Below are positions 12,310 to 24,319 of a stretch of 64,000 nt of DNA, piece by piece. This stretch comes from Pestalotiopsis fici W106-1 (Eukaryota; Ascomycota; Sordariomycetes; Amphisphaeriales; Sporocadaceae): assembly GCF_000516985.1 (NCBI RefSeq), contig NW_006917096.1, positions 915,606 to 979,605 of the forward strand, written 5' to 3'. A model generated the notes under the pieces. The model made no database searches and was not told the DNA's origin. It saw only the letters and a list, made by a program, of their open reading frames with translations. Position 1 is the stretch's first letter, and each line of letters starts with the position of its first letter. The position numbers and the translations under genes were made by a program.

Positions 12310-12318
12310 TATATAAAA
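12310..12318 (+). promoter_or_regulatory. TATA box of secreted protein gene
   Basis: TATATAAAA stands about 110 bp before the ATG at 12430, a usual spacing for a fungal TATA promoter with a leader of 60-80 nt. Confidence 0.6.
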
Positions 12319-12429
12319 CAGACGACCTCAGGACCTAGGCGTCATGCAATGTTACAGCCTTCATCCTGACTGTACCGACTTCCGATCTTTAGTATTCACT
12401 GTTACTACTACCCTTCAAAATAGGCTACG

Positions 12430-13918
12430 ATGCACAGACTTGTAACACTTGCCCTGGCTGTAGCGTCCATCGCCAAAGCGAGCCCTGCCCAGCAGCAGCC
12501 CAGGGACGGTTTGATCATATATGGTGATGCAGACTTTGACGATCTTGTCCCTGGCCATCCGATTGGCCTCTATGGAGCGCTCACTTTTTCGAATCTAGGT
12601 ATGAGAATCTTACACCGTGAGCCTCACAGCTTGAGCTTTACAAGACTGACAATGTCTCGGCAGATGTACAAGACCTGAGCGACCTAGGCGACCGGGACTC
12701 CTATGGTGCCTGGCCACTATCTGGCAACAATGTTGCTGTCTTTTCGGACACAGCTGGCCGTGGTTCCAGGTTGCCAGCCGTCAGAGCACAGCATCGGGGG
12801 AGCGTCACTGATGCCTTTGACATGAAGTCGTTCAACTGGGGATGCGTTTCCAGCGTCTCACCCTGCCAACTCGTCGTGACTGGGCACCGAGGCGGCAAGA
12901 GAGTGGCCAGCGCCACCTTTACCGCGTCTACCGACGGTGGGTCCGTCAACGAGGCCACATTTGGTAGTGATTTCGAGGATCTCGACAAGTTGAAGTTCCA
13001 CCCCTATCGTGCCGGGTCTATCCGCCGAGCGACAACAGACGAAGAAGTCACTTGGATCGACAATTTCCAGTACACGTACTTCATTGGGGGCCGCGAAGTA
13101 GTCAATGAATATGGCACCGTTCCTCTCCCAACAACAACTCAATCTGTTTCTGATATCTTTATCACCACAACGTCCGATCCAACAATAACGGTACCCCCTT
13201 TCCCCGACTGCGGCGAAACGTGCTTTTCGGGGCTTAATGACTGTCTCGAACCAACGAGTACATGCTTCACGGGCTGTCTAGAATTTCCCTTTGGATTCCC
13301 AGATCCAAACCCCACCCGGTGCTCCACGGCCATTGGCGACGTGATCATTACTTCCGACGCCAACCTGCCTCCCGTGGAAACCATCATCGATATTTGCGGC
13401 CCCTGCTTCTGGGACATTGATGACTGTGGCCAGGCCTTTGAAACATGTTTCGATTGCACCGACCCGGTGCCGAGATTGTCACCGCGCAGCATTTGTCTCC
13501 CCACTAGCATTGATGCCACCATCACCACGTACGATGGCATCACCAGCACGGCAACGCCATCTCTGCCCTCTGTTACTGATTCAAGTTGGCCCATAGTAAG
13601 TTGAAACCCCGAGCCACGGTCTTTTCGCCGTTGTCCAGCTTGGCTACTCCGGTTCGGAATCTCAGTGGCTAATCTTGTTCCCGGGATAGCTCCCTGCCCA
13701 TCAGCAAGGACGGCCGCTGTGGCTTTGATGAAGCCACTGGAGAGTATTATGCTGAACGTTGCCCGGATGGCGTCTGCTGCAGCCAATATGCTTGGTGCGG
13801 AGGCAGCGACGATTGGTGCGACCTCTGTCAGCCTTATTTCGGATTCTGCGCGCTTGATAGATCAAGCAACTCTCCAATGTTGAGGATGAAGGTCAAGAAC
13901 TCCACTCGGAGTGATTAG
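12430..13918 (+). CDS. Secreted cysteine-rich protein with C-terminal chitin-binding (hevein-like) domain
   Basis: Exon 1 is 12430-12598 and exon 2 is 12664-13595 (phase 1). A third exon is inferred at 13709-13918 and gives 436 residues. A signal peptide is visible (MHRLVTLALAVASIAKASPA). Residues about 30-210 form a beta-rich domain with FNWGCVSS, FTASTDGG and WIDNFQYTYF, like fungal extracellular jelly-roll domains of unknown function. A Thr-rich linker and a region with paired cysteines (CGETCFSGLNDCLEPTSTCF; CGPCFWDIDDCGQAFETCFDC) follow. Unspliced, the protein would stop at 13604. Downstream, however, an open frame encodes DGRCGF..CPDGVCCSQYAWCG..DDWC..C, a hevein-type chitin-binding module (CBM18). 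Donor GTAAGT at 13596 and an AG at 13707-13708 join it in phase 0. That acceptor is less certain than the domain. A role at the cell wall or in chitin shielding is inference. Confidence 0.75.
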
Positions 13919-14285
13919 ATCTCTGGTTATGATTTAAGCCACCATTGTGAGCCGGTGTCTGAGTCTGAAGAGAAGCTAATCACGACGTTTCATTGATCTC
14001 GGTGTGAAGATGGAGAAACTTTGACCGCTGTTATTCTATGGAAAGAGCCAAAATAGTGAGAAAAAAAATGGATTTTCTCAAGAGAGAGAGATATGGACAG
14101 ACTCAATTCAATGCCTTTTTCGACAACATAACGTATATTTCAAGGTGCTAATATGTATATTGGCGGCAGGATGATGCTCATTCATGATGTTATGCCTAGG
14201 TATCTGACAGGTTATGACATGACCCTACGACCTACCCTATAAGCCGCCATCCCAATGCGCACTAATCACTCGCTTGCCTTGTTTG
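13919..14285. other. Short convergent intergenic region
   Basis: Shared 3' region of the secreted protein gene (plus) and the CocE-type hydrolase gene (minus). No gene seen. Confidence 0.5.
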
Positions 14286-16123
14286 TCACTTCAATGGCGT
14301 GAATGGGAGGATTACCGAGCTTTGGTAATCTCCACCGAAATGCACCGTGTGAGCGCCCCTGTTGAGCTCATGCTCGGGTCGCGGTTCTGAGAAGCTCTTG
14401 TACTCTGCGATGCTTGGGAACTGTCCACCAATCTAGAACAAAGTTAGCTCAATTGATCAATTTCAACTTCATCACGGGGTTATCATACCCTAATGCTTAT
14501 GCTTTCGCCAGCCTGAAAGTCCACGCCCATGGCCCAGATACCAATTTCTAGCCGCACAATGGTACCTGGTTGGATCTTTTCCTGCTTCTCATGGGGATGA
14601 AAGGGGAATTGAGGGTGTATGCTCTTTGTCTCGTCAATGGCACGTTGTGAGGCTCTCAGGATACCCATGGAACCCAGATGGAGGTTCAGACTGGCCTGGT
14701 CCTTTTCTGGAATCTCCTCAATCGTTTTCACTGGAGTCGCGTGGAATGGGAAGTTGAGGTGCATTAGATCTTTTCCGTCCTTGTCCTTCTTGCGTAGGAT
14801 GGTGAACACGGTAAAGTCATCCCGGCTGTCACATGAGACGTAAAGAATTGCCTTGGGCAGTCCAATAAGTCTGGCCGGCTCGGTAAAAGTATAGGTAAAA
14901 TCCGCAAAACTCTTATAGTCTTCCGAATCATACACGGCGCTTCCTACCGAGGGCGACTTGTCACTCGTCAATCGGTTTCCGGGTGCGAGAAACAATTCTC
15001 GATAGTCTGTGTTTGGCACAGGAAAGTCCTCGAGCACAATATTGTCAATGGCCTCTCGATTGCCAAACTGTAGTGCTGACCATCGGACTTTGGGTGTTTT
15101 TTCCTCCCAGCCATTCTTCTCATTCCTGAGATATCGGTCAAAGAAGACGGCAAGCTCGTCCATTGACTCGGGCTCGCTGTAGAGTTCGTACCACTCTTGT
15201 TTGCTGCTCCAATGAATCCACTTTTGCTCGTGTGGGATTTCGAGCCATCCCCGAATGCAGCCCATGGTGTGTATGCTGCTCACGTCGGAGCCTCTGATGT
15301 ATGCCGGGCACTTGATCTTGGTCATGTCGACTCTCTTGTCTTTCCAGTAGTTGTTCTGGGTGGGCGATCTCCGGTACATCTCGGCCCAGTCCTCGAGTCC
15401 CGAGTTGGGCTGACCGCGCACAATGGCCTTGGTAATGAGGTCAAAGTTGCTCATGGAGAACCATCCACCACGGCAGAACTGTTCGCGATACATGTCGGCC
15501 ATACCTTCCCAGGGCGCAATGGCTTTCAGCGAGGGAGGTTGCTGCGCTGCGATGAACCACTGAGCAATGGCGAGAGCCGAGTTGCCCGCCATGCCGATGC
15601 AGCCGTTGCACCAGTCCATCTTGGCAACAGCTTCCACGACATCGTAGCCATCTTCGGCATCTTGAGAACCCATTACGCAGATTTGACCATCACTGTGCCC
15701 GGCGCCTCGAGTATCAACGCTGACGATTGCGTACCCCTTGGGACACCAGTACTGGGGATCCAGCCCTTCAAATTTCTCCAGGCCGCTGAGGTCACTCCTT
15801 GGCACGCAGCAGTTCCAGACACAGATGGGAAGCATATCCAGAGCACTGTACTTCTTTCCGTAAAAAGACCAGCTGAGGACTGCAGGGACCTTTTCGGTCG
15901 AACCTGCAGGGCGGTAAACGTCAATGTAGAGACGCGCTCCATCGCGGACAACAATCTCAACGTCATGGTCAATCTGGATATCGCTCTTTAATGGCTTTGC
16001 ATCAAAGGGATTGGAGCCACTCTTGAGCACTTCTGATTTGCCTGGTTGGAAGCCGGCGTAGCCATTTTCCCCAAGCTTTGGCGTTTCAATGCGCTTGGTG
16101 GCAACTTGGACGGGATTGGGCAT
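14286..16123 (-). CDS. CocE/NonD-type alpha/beta hydrolase (X-Pro dipeptidyl-peptidase S15 family)
   Basis: Exon 1 is 16123-14489 and exon 2 is 14432-14286, with a 56-nt intron in phase 0, giving 593 residues. Without splicing the frame stops just after the donor. With splicing it gains 48 residues ending in AHTVHFGGDYQSSVILPFTP, which is where this family's C-terminal jelly-roll domain should end. The N-terminal catalytic domain has RDGARLYIDVYRP, YAIVSVDTRGAGHSDG and the nucleophile elbow MAGNSALAIAQW. Here Ser lies in GNSxxA, the form usual for CocE relatives. The middle has the LKAIAPWEG and DMYREQFCRGGWFS cap elements. The family cleaves esters (for example cocaine esterase) or X-Pro peptides; the fungal substrates are mostly unknown. 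The divergent PhyH neighbour suggests a shared pathway. Confidence 0.92.
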
Positions 16124-16854
16124 TTTGTTGGATGAATAGGGTAAATAGAGATTGAATTAGATATCATGAGAAAGACGGATATCAATACATTCAATCCTGG
16201 CGGTCATGTCTACTTTCTACTTAAAGACAGCTTCTCCGGAGCTCACGATGTTGTGGATACACTCAACCCCTCGGCCGGCCGAGAAGATTGCCAAGATTGT
16301 AGCCTTGGATGTCCTCGGTCTTGGATGGATTTGCTTTCCCTCAACGAGGAGCGACGACAGACTATAGAGGATCTACATATTCGTACCGAACCGAGCCGAA
16401 CCGGTGTCCATGTCCAGGTGACAACCTGCTCTATCTGGGGGGAAGAGAACAATTTGTTTCAGCTGTGCAATCTAAGCTAGAATTATTAATCTGGCCCTCG
16501 GATTGGCCCAAGACGGCGGCATCGAGGCAAGTCTCGTGCGGGGACCCCAGGATTCCGAGTTTGCGGGGTAGAGGATAGCTGCACTATACCCCAACCTTGC
16601 CCCTGATTATAGCCCCCAGTTGCTGTTCCGAGCTAACTGATCCGGAAGAGGGCCGAATCGAGCCGATGGGAATCTGAGCACGGGGTCCCGGCACGTCGGG
16701 ATCTCGTAGGTGTATGATCGCTCGCAGTAAGATGCCATCTCGACGTGAAATCGAGTATAAGTGATCTGTCGACGGTTGTGTCTTGGACTTTGACGAAACA
16801 GACATCACATCAGATCTCTCAAAGGATCAAATCTATCATCAGCAAAGAAAAACA
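16124..16854. promoter_or_regulatory. Divergent promoter of hydrolase and dioxygenase genes
   Basis: This 731-bp region separates the two divergent starts. It contains TGCGGGGACCCC at 16537-16548, followed by GGATT, then GGGGTAGAG at 16565-16573, and the reverse orientation GGGGTCCC at 16682-16689. The first two elements recur upstream of the MFS transporter gene. GC-rich inverted CGG/CCG sites are typical of Zn2Cys6 regulators, so one regulator for all three genes is likely but inferred. Confidence 0.55.
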
Positions 16855-18093
16855 ATGTCAACTACTACTACCACCAGCACGGCGACGGCGTTCCAGCCTG
16901 AGCAGCAAAGAACCTTTGCTGCCAAGTTTGAGACCAAGGATCTCGTCACCTTTGACGAGAACAAGGTGTACGGTGATTGGCGCGACGAATTCCACAAGAA
17001 TGGCTGTGTCGTGATCAAGAACGTCATTAGTCCAGAGAGGGCCAAGTACTACGCCGACAAGCAAATCGAATGGCTCAAGAAGTTTGATCTTGGCTTTGAC
17101 GAGAATGACTCTTCTACTTGGACTGCGGATCACCTCCCGGTCAGCTTCAAGGGAGGGTAAGTGCTTTGAATCATTTCGACCGTGTTTGAACATTTACTGA
17201 ATTGGTTGCAGCATGTATTTTGCATATGGTTCAACTCACGAGAAGATGGCATGGGAGGCGCGCACTGAACCTGCCGTCATTGAAATCTTTGAGAAGCTCT
17301 GGGAAACTAAAGAGCTCATCACTTCCTTTGATGGCATGAACATCTCGATGCCGAAGCGCACGGATATCCAGTGGTCTCCATGGCCTCACTGCGACCAGAA
17401 CCAGAGACGGAAAGGGTAAGACTTCCCATTTGTTTTGATTTGACGGTTCAAGAAATTAAAAACAACCTTTAGAATGCAAGCCGTTCAAGGCCTCCTAAAC
17501 TACGCACCCAACGGCCCCAAGGACGGCGGCCTCATGCTGATGAAGGGCTCCTCGAAGCTCTTTGACGAGTTCTTCTCGCAAAAGCGCGAGGGCTTTGCCC
17601 ACGAGGACGCGCCGCCGCCCGAGCTCGAGTTCATGGACCTGTTCCTCTTTAGCGAAAAGGACGTCAAGTGGTTCGAGGAGCGCGGCTGCGAGCTCATCAA
17701 GGTCAACATGGAGCCCGGCGACTTTGTGCTCTGGGACTCGCGGACCATGCACTATGCCAAGTTCCCCGAGGGCGACCAGATCCGCCACGTGCAGTACATT
17801 TGCATGACGCCGCGCAAGTTTGCCGAGGCCGACGCCCTCGAGGCCAAGAAGTATTGCTTTGAAAACTACATGGGCACCACCCACTGGCCACACTGGTAAG
17901 TTTTGACTGTCACAAGAAACCAATGTTTGTAGAAGCCCAAGTTATTAATGCCCTATGTTCTAGCAATGTCCGACTTACAAAGGAAAAGCCCATGAGAAAT
18001 GGTGAGGTTTGCCCAAAGTACAGGACAGAACCTTTTGAGAAGCCCGAGATTACAGATACAATTCTCAAGCTCGCTGGAGTGAAGGCCTACTAG
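16855..18093 (+). CDS. Phytanoyl-CoA dioxygenase (PhyH) family enzyme
   Basis: Four exons, 16855-17156, 17212-17415, 17473-17895 and 17964-18093, all split in phase 2, give 352 residues. The start is the ATG in aaaacaATG at 16855; the frame upstream has no further ATG. Early residues (WRDEFHKNGCVVIKNVI) are the typical PhyH opening. The iron ligands of a 2-oxoglutarate dioxygenase can be seen: the HxD pair in WPHCDQN, the distal His in DSRTMHYAKFP and the 2-oxoglutarate Arg in DQIRHVQY. The last exon, EKPMRNGEVCPKY onward, was found from the frame only. The substrate is unknown. The gene is divergent from the CocE-type hydrolase and convergent with the MFS transporter, with a shared promoter motif. 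Confidence 0.93.
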
Positions 18094-18806
18094 GTTCATT
18101 GTGGCTGATTTTGGTATTGAGAATGTCACGGCTATACATCAATAGAGCAATTATACAGTGAATATTTTGAACGAATTAATCCTAGTTTTACCGAAGCAGT
18201 TCGTCAAATGATTACTTGTGAATCAGTTGCAATATTACTTGTGCCGTTTCTTTACGCCGCCAATATGAAATGAACCCCTCGATCCCAGTTGCATTTTCCC
18301 TCTCGAGGGCGACAGCTCTTCAAACATGTGCATGTACACAGTCGTAATAAAGTGATTTCAGCCAGTACGGTTGCAATGGCTTAGTTTTCATCATTTGTTT
18401 ACTAGCTTTGCTCCTTTCTGGCAGATGCTCAATACTCGTTGGTAACAGGAACAATCTCCTGCGGGCCGAGTCCCTCAGTATGGCTGCTTTGGTTTACCAC
18501 GTACCTGGGAACCTTTCACGCAACTTGTAACACGAGAGCGAATAAATCATCATGTCCTTTAAAAATTGCTCCTGGTGCGGCATTTTAGCGTAAAGACACC
18601 ACTATTGATTAAAGCTATGGAAAGAGAGCTTTGGCTTCGTCGCAACTACCAACGACAAGAATATCATCAACTGCATGGATTGGTCAAATGATCAAACGAG
18701 AAATTTCCAGTGCGAAACGCCAGCAAAGCCTGTGTTTGAAATAACCATGTAGAGGAACCTTAAGTATATATCTGACAGAATATCCAAGTCATCGATTTCC
18801 AGCAAC
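18094..18806. other. Convergent intergenic region
   Basis: 3' regions of the PhyH gene (plus) and the transporter gene (minus). No coding frame or structured RNA recognised. Confidence 0.5.
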
Positions 18807-20669
18807 TCAATCCGACTTATCCTTTGAGAACTTGCCGGTGTATTGACGAATCCTCTTGCCATAGAAGTAGACGGGCACTCCCAACAGTCCAAACGCTCCA
18901 GTAAGACCACCAAACGTGGAAAAGGTGGCTGCATATCCATGACTCTCAATGAACGGACTGATACCATAGCTGACACCAAAAGAGATGATGCCGCGGAATG
19001 CACATATGACGATCAACATGGGACCGGCGCGGGCCGGGTAGCTGTCGAGGAGGTAGGTAATGGCCACGATATTGGCGCCGACAAAGGCAAAATAATAGGC
19101 GGCTACACCCCAAACATAGACGAACCAGTGGAATTTCTCTGGGTTTTCGGCGCCCAAACCGTAGAGCACCGCGGTGATGATGCCAATCACGATGGGGAAG
19201 ATCAAGGGTATGATGCGCGTCTCGGGCTCGTGCAAACCCCCGCGGCGGTCCGCGAACCAGCGAATAATCTTGTCTGATCCGTGACCAAAGAATGGCAACG
19301 CAACCAGGGCGGTGATAATCTGACCGCAATTTACGTAGCTGGCAGAAGACTGTGGCCAGTTGTATGGAGCGCCCGTCACAATGGTACCATATGTGGTGCC
19401 AATGGCAATGTTGCAGCCAAGGGTGACGCCGTTGAGACAGAGAGCCCAAAAGACGTTGGGAAACAGAATGAGCTCAAAGGTCTGACGGAAAGTATCCCAG
19501 CCCTTCTTCCATTCCGGCTCGCCGACCCATAGGCGCATGTCTGACCTCCAGGTCCGCGGCGCGTAGTTGACGAGGTCGAGCTCAACACGTTGGGTACTTC
19601 TCTGTGGCTTGCCATCCTCGTCCGAACCAGAGCTCTCTTGGAAAGCCGAAGCAGGTCGGTAGTACTTGGTCTCTGGCAGGAGAAAGATGGACAGGATCAA
19701 TTGTAGACCAGCCAGTCCCGCACCCAAGCCATACCATCCTTGAGGTGTAATTGCCTCGGCGATGGGGCCAGCAAAGAGGACCACGACTGCAGTCAGAATG
19801 ACCTGTACAGTCTGCTGAATCATCAAACCTCTGCTTCGCTCGTGCAGGAAGAAAATCTCCTTTTCGGGGGATGTCAGTGTCGCGGCATGGGAAGGAGAAT
19901 GACCCAAGACCGACGCACCTGTGTTATCATTGGCACGAGTGCCTCACTCTGTCCGGCAGCGAGCCCCAAGAGCATCCTCGCACCCAAGTGCCATTCATAG
20001 TTCTGAGCCTTGGCGCACAGAATGGCACCGACTATGACGATGACTGTTGAGAAGAGAAAGACGATTCGTCGACCGACAGCGTACGCAATAGGCATGCCGA
20101 TCAAATTGCCAATGCCCCTGCAAACAAGACATGGTTAGCTGAAGCCTGTCAACTCAAGGTATTCCTCTTACATGAACAGCGTAGGGTATGTCATGAGGTG
20201 GGTGATGTCTGCATAGTCTTTGCCTACCGCAGCATACTCGGGAATGTAAAAGCCAAGAAGGCCACCGAAGCCGGAAACGAGGGCCAGGCCGAGAGTCGAG
20301 ACTGGATAGAAATGTCTTTGGTCAACAACAGTTCATCTTGTTCTCCAGTTTCTTTCCAAATGGACTCTTACATATGGAAATAATAATGATGACGGCATAC
20401 TTGTGCCAAGTTGTCATGTTCAGAGGGTCTAGTCCGAGTCAGCGATCGTCCACGTTGGACTAGTTTCCCATGAACCTACCCTGAGGATCAGCACTTGGTG
20501 TTGGGACATAAACAATATCACCGTCTGTCAATCTGACAGTGCCCATGACGGCGACTTCTTCTTGTTCGAAAACAACATCATTGTCCCCAGGAAGAGCATG
20601 GCTCTCCAGGTGGGTGACTTCGGCCTTGTCGTCCTTCATTTTCTTCTTTCGTAACAAGATGGGGGGCAT
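18807..20669 (-). CDS. MFS transporter, allantoate/nicotinate permease (Dal5) type
   Basis: Five exons, 20669-20480, 20428-20372, 20301-20172, 20117-19919 and 19859-18807 (phases 1, 1, 2, 0), give 542 residues. An ATG at 20639 (aaaATGaag) has a better context and is an alternative start. After a hydrophilic N-terminus comes DPLNMTTWHKYAVIII, the usual start of helix 1 in the anion:cation symporter branch. IGNLIGMPIAYAVGRR is the MFS loop 2-3 motif and ITQEIFFLHERSRGLMIQQ is the loop 4-5 signature. About twelve membrane spans are predicted by eye, with a long central loop after PETKYYRP. The branch carries allantoate, nicotinate, pantothenate and related organic anions. The upstream TGCGGGGACCCC element matches the hydrolase/dioxygenase promoter, so it may carry that pathway's substrate or product. 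Confidence 0.93.
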
Positions 20670-22777
20670 GAACTCGGATTTCCAAGATCACCGAGATGAA
20701 GTGATCAGTGATCCGAGTAGATGCTCGATGCGATCCAAGGGGCGACTCTCTCCTGTCTTAAGGACAATGAAACCCCCAAGTCTGCGAGAGCCATGGCCCC
20801 GGGTCCGGGACATGGCTTCCTGGTGTTCAACCAACCATATCGCCTTGATTGGTCAAGCCATGGCCCAAAGACTAGAGGACACTAGTGAACCGAGGGAGAA
20901 AGACTCCATAAGTATATAAGCTCTTATCGTATACGCACGCAATAGGTATAGTCGCAACGGGCTGAGGCCCCGTGGGGTAGAGAACAGTGCGGGGACCCCG
21001 GATTTTGGGCACTGGCGGGGCCGGAGGACTTCGGTTCGCATTGATTATTTGGGGTTACCTGACAAAGTTGGAGATTCAGCTCTTCGGGTGGGTTCATGGT
21101 CGTGGCTTTTTATGCTTTTGATCCACAGCGTCGTGTATGACTCTCTGATAAAGTCATACCTCTGGGCATTAGTTCTAGCTTTGCTGAGGAACTAGCCGGT
21201 TCGGAGCGAATTGCGTTGACTTCCAAGTACGCATCGCACTTGGCCCTGAAGTGGCTTATCTATCCGTTCAGATGACTGCAGCGTGTTTCGGCGGCAAGTA
21301 TGACCCGAGTCTGCTATTCTATACTGCCGTTTAGCCCTGCCAGCTCGGATCGGTATCTGCGCAGAAAGCATGGCAGACTTATCTCGGAGCAATATCACAT
21401 TGTCACCCGTGACGCCGTAATAAACTCAAAACCCGAGCCGAGCTTTTGTGACCAAAAAGTCATGACTGTCATCCGGATGGCCAGGATCAACGCTTATCAT
21501 ATCCTCGACCGAGACTGTGCCGCAGCGCCAAAGTCAAGGGGCCATGATGATTGGTCTTGGTCGAGGAAGACGACTAGGTGTCACCAGCTTCCGAGGGGAC
21601 AGAAGATTGTATTCCGGCCATCAAAGCTACAAGCTTGTTTGAAGATGGCTTGAATAACTATGGCCAGATGCACAATGTGACAATGAAAAAGGTGGTTTGT
21701 CACAATTGAAAACGATATCCAGAGGGCTAGAATCATTCGGTTTTTGTATGATCATATCTGTTGTAAATCAATTTGGAATTTGCTCGCATCCACATGAATC
21801 GTTTTGAAACATGAAAATATAGCCGTTTGTGTTCTTGCAAGAGTACTCCAATGATAAAGTTATCCTGTCATTTTGTGCACGTGGCCGAGATGGGACCTTC
21901 GAAATATCTTCCACAAATATTTCTAGACCGAATCAATACGCCAAACAGTCCCGATGTCAAAGAGTTGGCCCCTGGACTCCATGTATAAAATAGAAAGGCG
22001 TATTTTAATTCCTGTGGAGATTGTTGCATTGAATACGGTGGGATGTTATAAGGGACTTGCAATCGCACAAGAATTCGGAACACTCCAGAAAAGGAGATGT
22101 CACATCCTGTCTTTTTTTTTCTTGAGGGGAGATAACTGGACAATGGCGAAAAGGATAAATAGTATCTCAAATCAAATATCACGGTGTCGGGACCCAATTG
22201 TCCATTTTGTTATGAAAAAATGTGAAGATAAAAAGTACGACCGGGGGCTTCAATAGGCGACAGACAGTATACCCTCTCAATATTAGTGATATGTGCTAAG
22301 TACGGCGTCCGCGACTCAAATTCGCAATCGCGCAAGTTGGCATCCCAAAGACTAATCATACAGATAAGTCTCCATGTTGATCGAAGGCGCTTTGACTACA
22401 TCCATGGATAATGGCAATAACACGCTGGTCAGTTTTTGCCGTGTTATCACATTTTCCTACTTCAATGACAATCACATGTAAAGCTTACAACAAAATCCCT
22501 TTTCTTTCTAGAAGACCCAGAAAAAAAAAGTCCCCCCATAAAAACGCGTTCTGGCGCCAATCCCTGTATTAGCAAGCAATTACATCACATCATTGGTTCG
22601 AGCTCTGTAATCTTTCCCCACCCCCAATTGTTGACTAGCGAAACACCACGGCCTCGGCTGCTGGTGATAGATGTCCAATTTATTTTTTTATCCCCCCATT
22701 AACCCCCTTGATCCCAACGTTTCCGTCTCCCTGATCTCTTTGGCTTCGTTGGAGAAATCACGACGACTTTGATCAAG
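20670..22777. other. Intergenic region with transporter promoter
   Basis: About 2.1 kb between the divergent transporter and TSC13 genes. The first 350 bp hold the GC-rich transporter promoter elements. The rest contains a T9 run near 22112, several A/T-rich stretches and pyrimidine-rich sequence (22500-22740) typical of a fungal housekeeping promoter before TSC13. Frames up to 117 codons show no motif. Confidence 0.5.
20974..21000 (-). promoter_or_regulatory. Shared GC-rich element upstream of MFS transporter
   Basis: GGGGTAGAG (20974-20982) and TGCGGGGACCCC (20988-20999) followed by GGATT lie 305-331 bp before the start codon. CGG-GGACC-CCG at 20990-21000 is an inverted CGG pair with a 5-bp spacer, the layout bound by Zn2Cys6 dimers. 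Both strings also occur in the hydrolase/PhyH promoter. Confidence 0.5.
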
Positions 22778-23819
22778 ATGGCGGGCCTTACTATCAAGCT
22801 CGCCCAGCGCTGTAAGCACCCAATCAACCCGTATTGAACCTACCTCAGTACACTGCTAGTCCCCTTCTCAACTAACACTTTGTCTTTTCCCCCATTAAGC
22901 CCCCAAGCAACCTGTCAAGCGCCTCCCAGCTTCAATTGACCTGTCCGCGACCGCGACCGTCGAAGATGCCAAGGCCGCCATTGCCAAAAAGGTCGGTCTG
23001 TCTGACCACAACCGCGTCGGCCTGTTCGACCCGGCGACCAAGAAGACCCTCAAGGACCGCAAGGCCGTCCTGTCCACCCTCTCCTACTCGGAGCTGCTGG
23101 TCAAGGACCTCGGACCCCAGCTCGGCTGGCGCACCGTCTTTGTGATCGAGTACCTGGGCCCGCTGCTCTTCCACCCGCTGTTCCTCGCCGTCCGCGGCTA
23201 CCTCTACCCGGCCGTCTACCCGTACCTCAAGGACCATGTGCCCGAGCCCAACGCCTTTGACGGGCCCCTGAGCTGGAACCAGAAGCTCACCTTTGCCTGC
23301 ATCATTGCCCACTTCCTCAAGCGCGAGTACGAGACCGTCTTTGTCCACAAGTTCTCGGCCTCGACCATGCCCGTCTGGAACGTCTTCCGCAACTCCTTCT
23401 TCTACTGGGCCGTCGCCGGCGTCCAGGCCGGCCTCGAGGTCTACGCCCCCTTTAGCTGGACCGCCAAGGCCGACAACCCGGCCATTGACGCCCTGGGCCT
23501 CGCTCTCTTCCTCTTTGGCGAGATTGCCAACCTCCGCGTCCACGCCTACCTTTCGACCCTGCGCAGCCCCGGCGGTACCGAGCGCCAGATCCCCCACGGC
23601 CACGGCTTCGAGATTGTCACCTGCCCCAACTACATGTTTGAGGTGATTGCATGGATTGGCATGATTCTCGTCAGCAGAAGTCCTTCGGTCGCCTTCTTCA
23701 TCACCATTGGCTCCATGTACATGTTCAGCTGGGGCAAGGGCAAGGAGAGGGCCTACCGCAAGGAGTTTGGTGACAAGTACAAGAATAAGCGATTCGTTAT
23801 GCTGCCTGGTCTTCTGTAA
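22778..23819 (+). CDS. TSC13: Very-long-chain enoyl-CoA reductase (TSC13/TECR)
   Basis: Exons 22778-22811 and 22900-23819 (phase 1) give 317 residues, the usual length. The enzyme reduces trans-2-enoyl-CoA in the last step of very-long-chain fatty acid elongation at the ER. Residues 1-75 form a ubiquitin-like N-terminal domain (VEDAKAAIAKKVGL...LLVKDLGPQLGW). Six or so hydrophobic spans follow. The family motifs are HFLKREYETVFVHKFSASTMP and the C-terminal steroid-5-alpha-reductase domain: HGHGFEIVTCPNYMFEV with the catalytic-region Tyr, and the end EFGDKYKNKRFVMLPGLL. Codons are strongly C-ending, as in highly expressed genes. The tiny first exon after an aagATG context is typical of this gene in filamentous fungi. 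Confidence 0.96.
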
Positions 23820-24319
23820 GAGGCGCATGATGTCACTTGCGAGCTAGCAATACCAGACAATCAAAGCGGACGCTCCAATGCCGAGTAATATCCCTGGAAG
23901 ACAAGCACCATAGGGATTGGGGGATGTCCACCGCTTTCCACCAGATGCATTGCCTTGGCCGAAGATTAAAATGCAGAAAGGTGACAAGCACTGGAATAAC
24001 TTCTGCAAAGATTTGCGGCGGCGGTTGAGAAGATTATCTCACGTCACAGAAAGATAAGAACGTCAGAGTAAAGACGTGAAACAGCTCCACCAAGAGAAGG
24101 GGAAACCTAATTTGGAGGGATGCAATTTAATACAAGATCAGTTGCGACATCCGCAGCCATTTCGACGCAGATATGACATAGAAATTAATGAAAATGCCAG
24201 TATATCATGATTGCTCACCAGATTATACAGCAAATATAGTCCCTATATAATCATTATATACTCATGGATTCATATCTCATGTCCTTTGAAGCAGACGTAT
24301 ACTGTGATGGGAGGGAGCC
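23820..24319. other. Convergent intergenic region
   Basis: 3' regions of TSC13 (plus) and of the BLOC1S1-domain gene (minus); moderately A/T-rich with no gene seen. Confidence 0.5.

Noticed and set aside
15197..15991. 264-codon plus-strand frame opposite the CocE-type hydrolase
   Set aside because: Overlaps a gene with clear catalytic motifs; no independent support.
7562..20669. Classical secondary-metabolite gene cluster
   Set aside because: No polyketide synthase, peptide synthetase, terpene cyclase, P450 or regulator is present. Only the hydrolase/dioxygenase/transporter trio shows signs of co-regulation.
22932..23828. 298-codon open frame antisense to TSC13
   Set aside because: Shadow of the strongly C-ending TSC13 codons; no motif.
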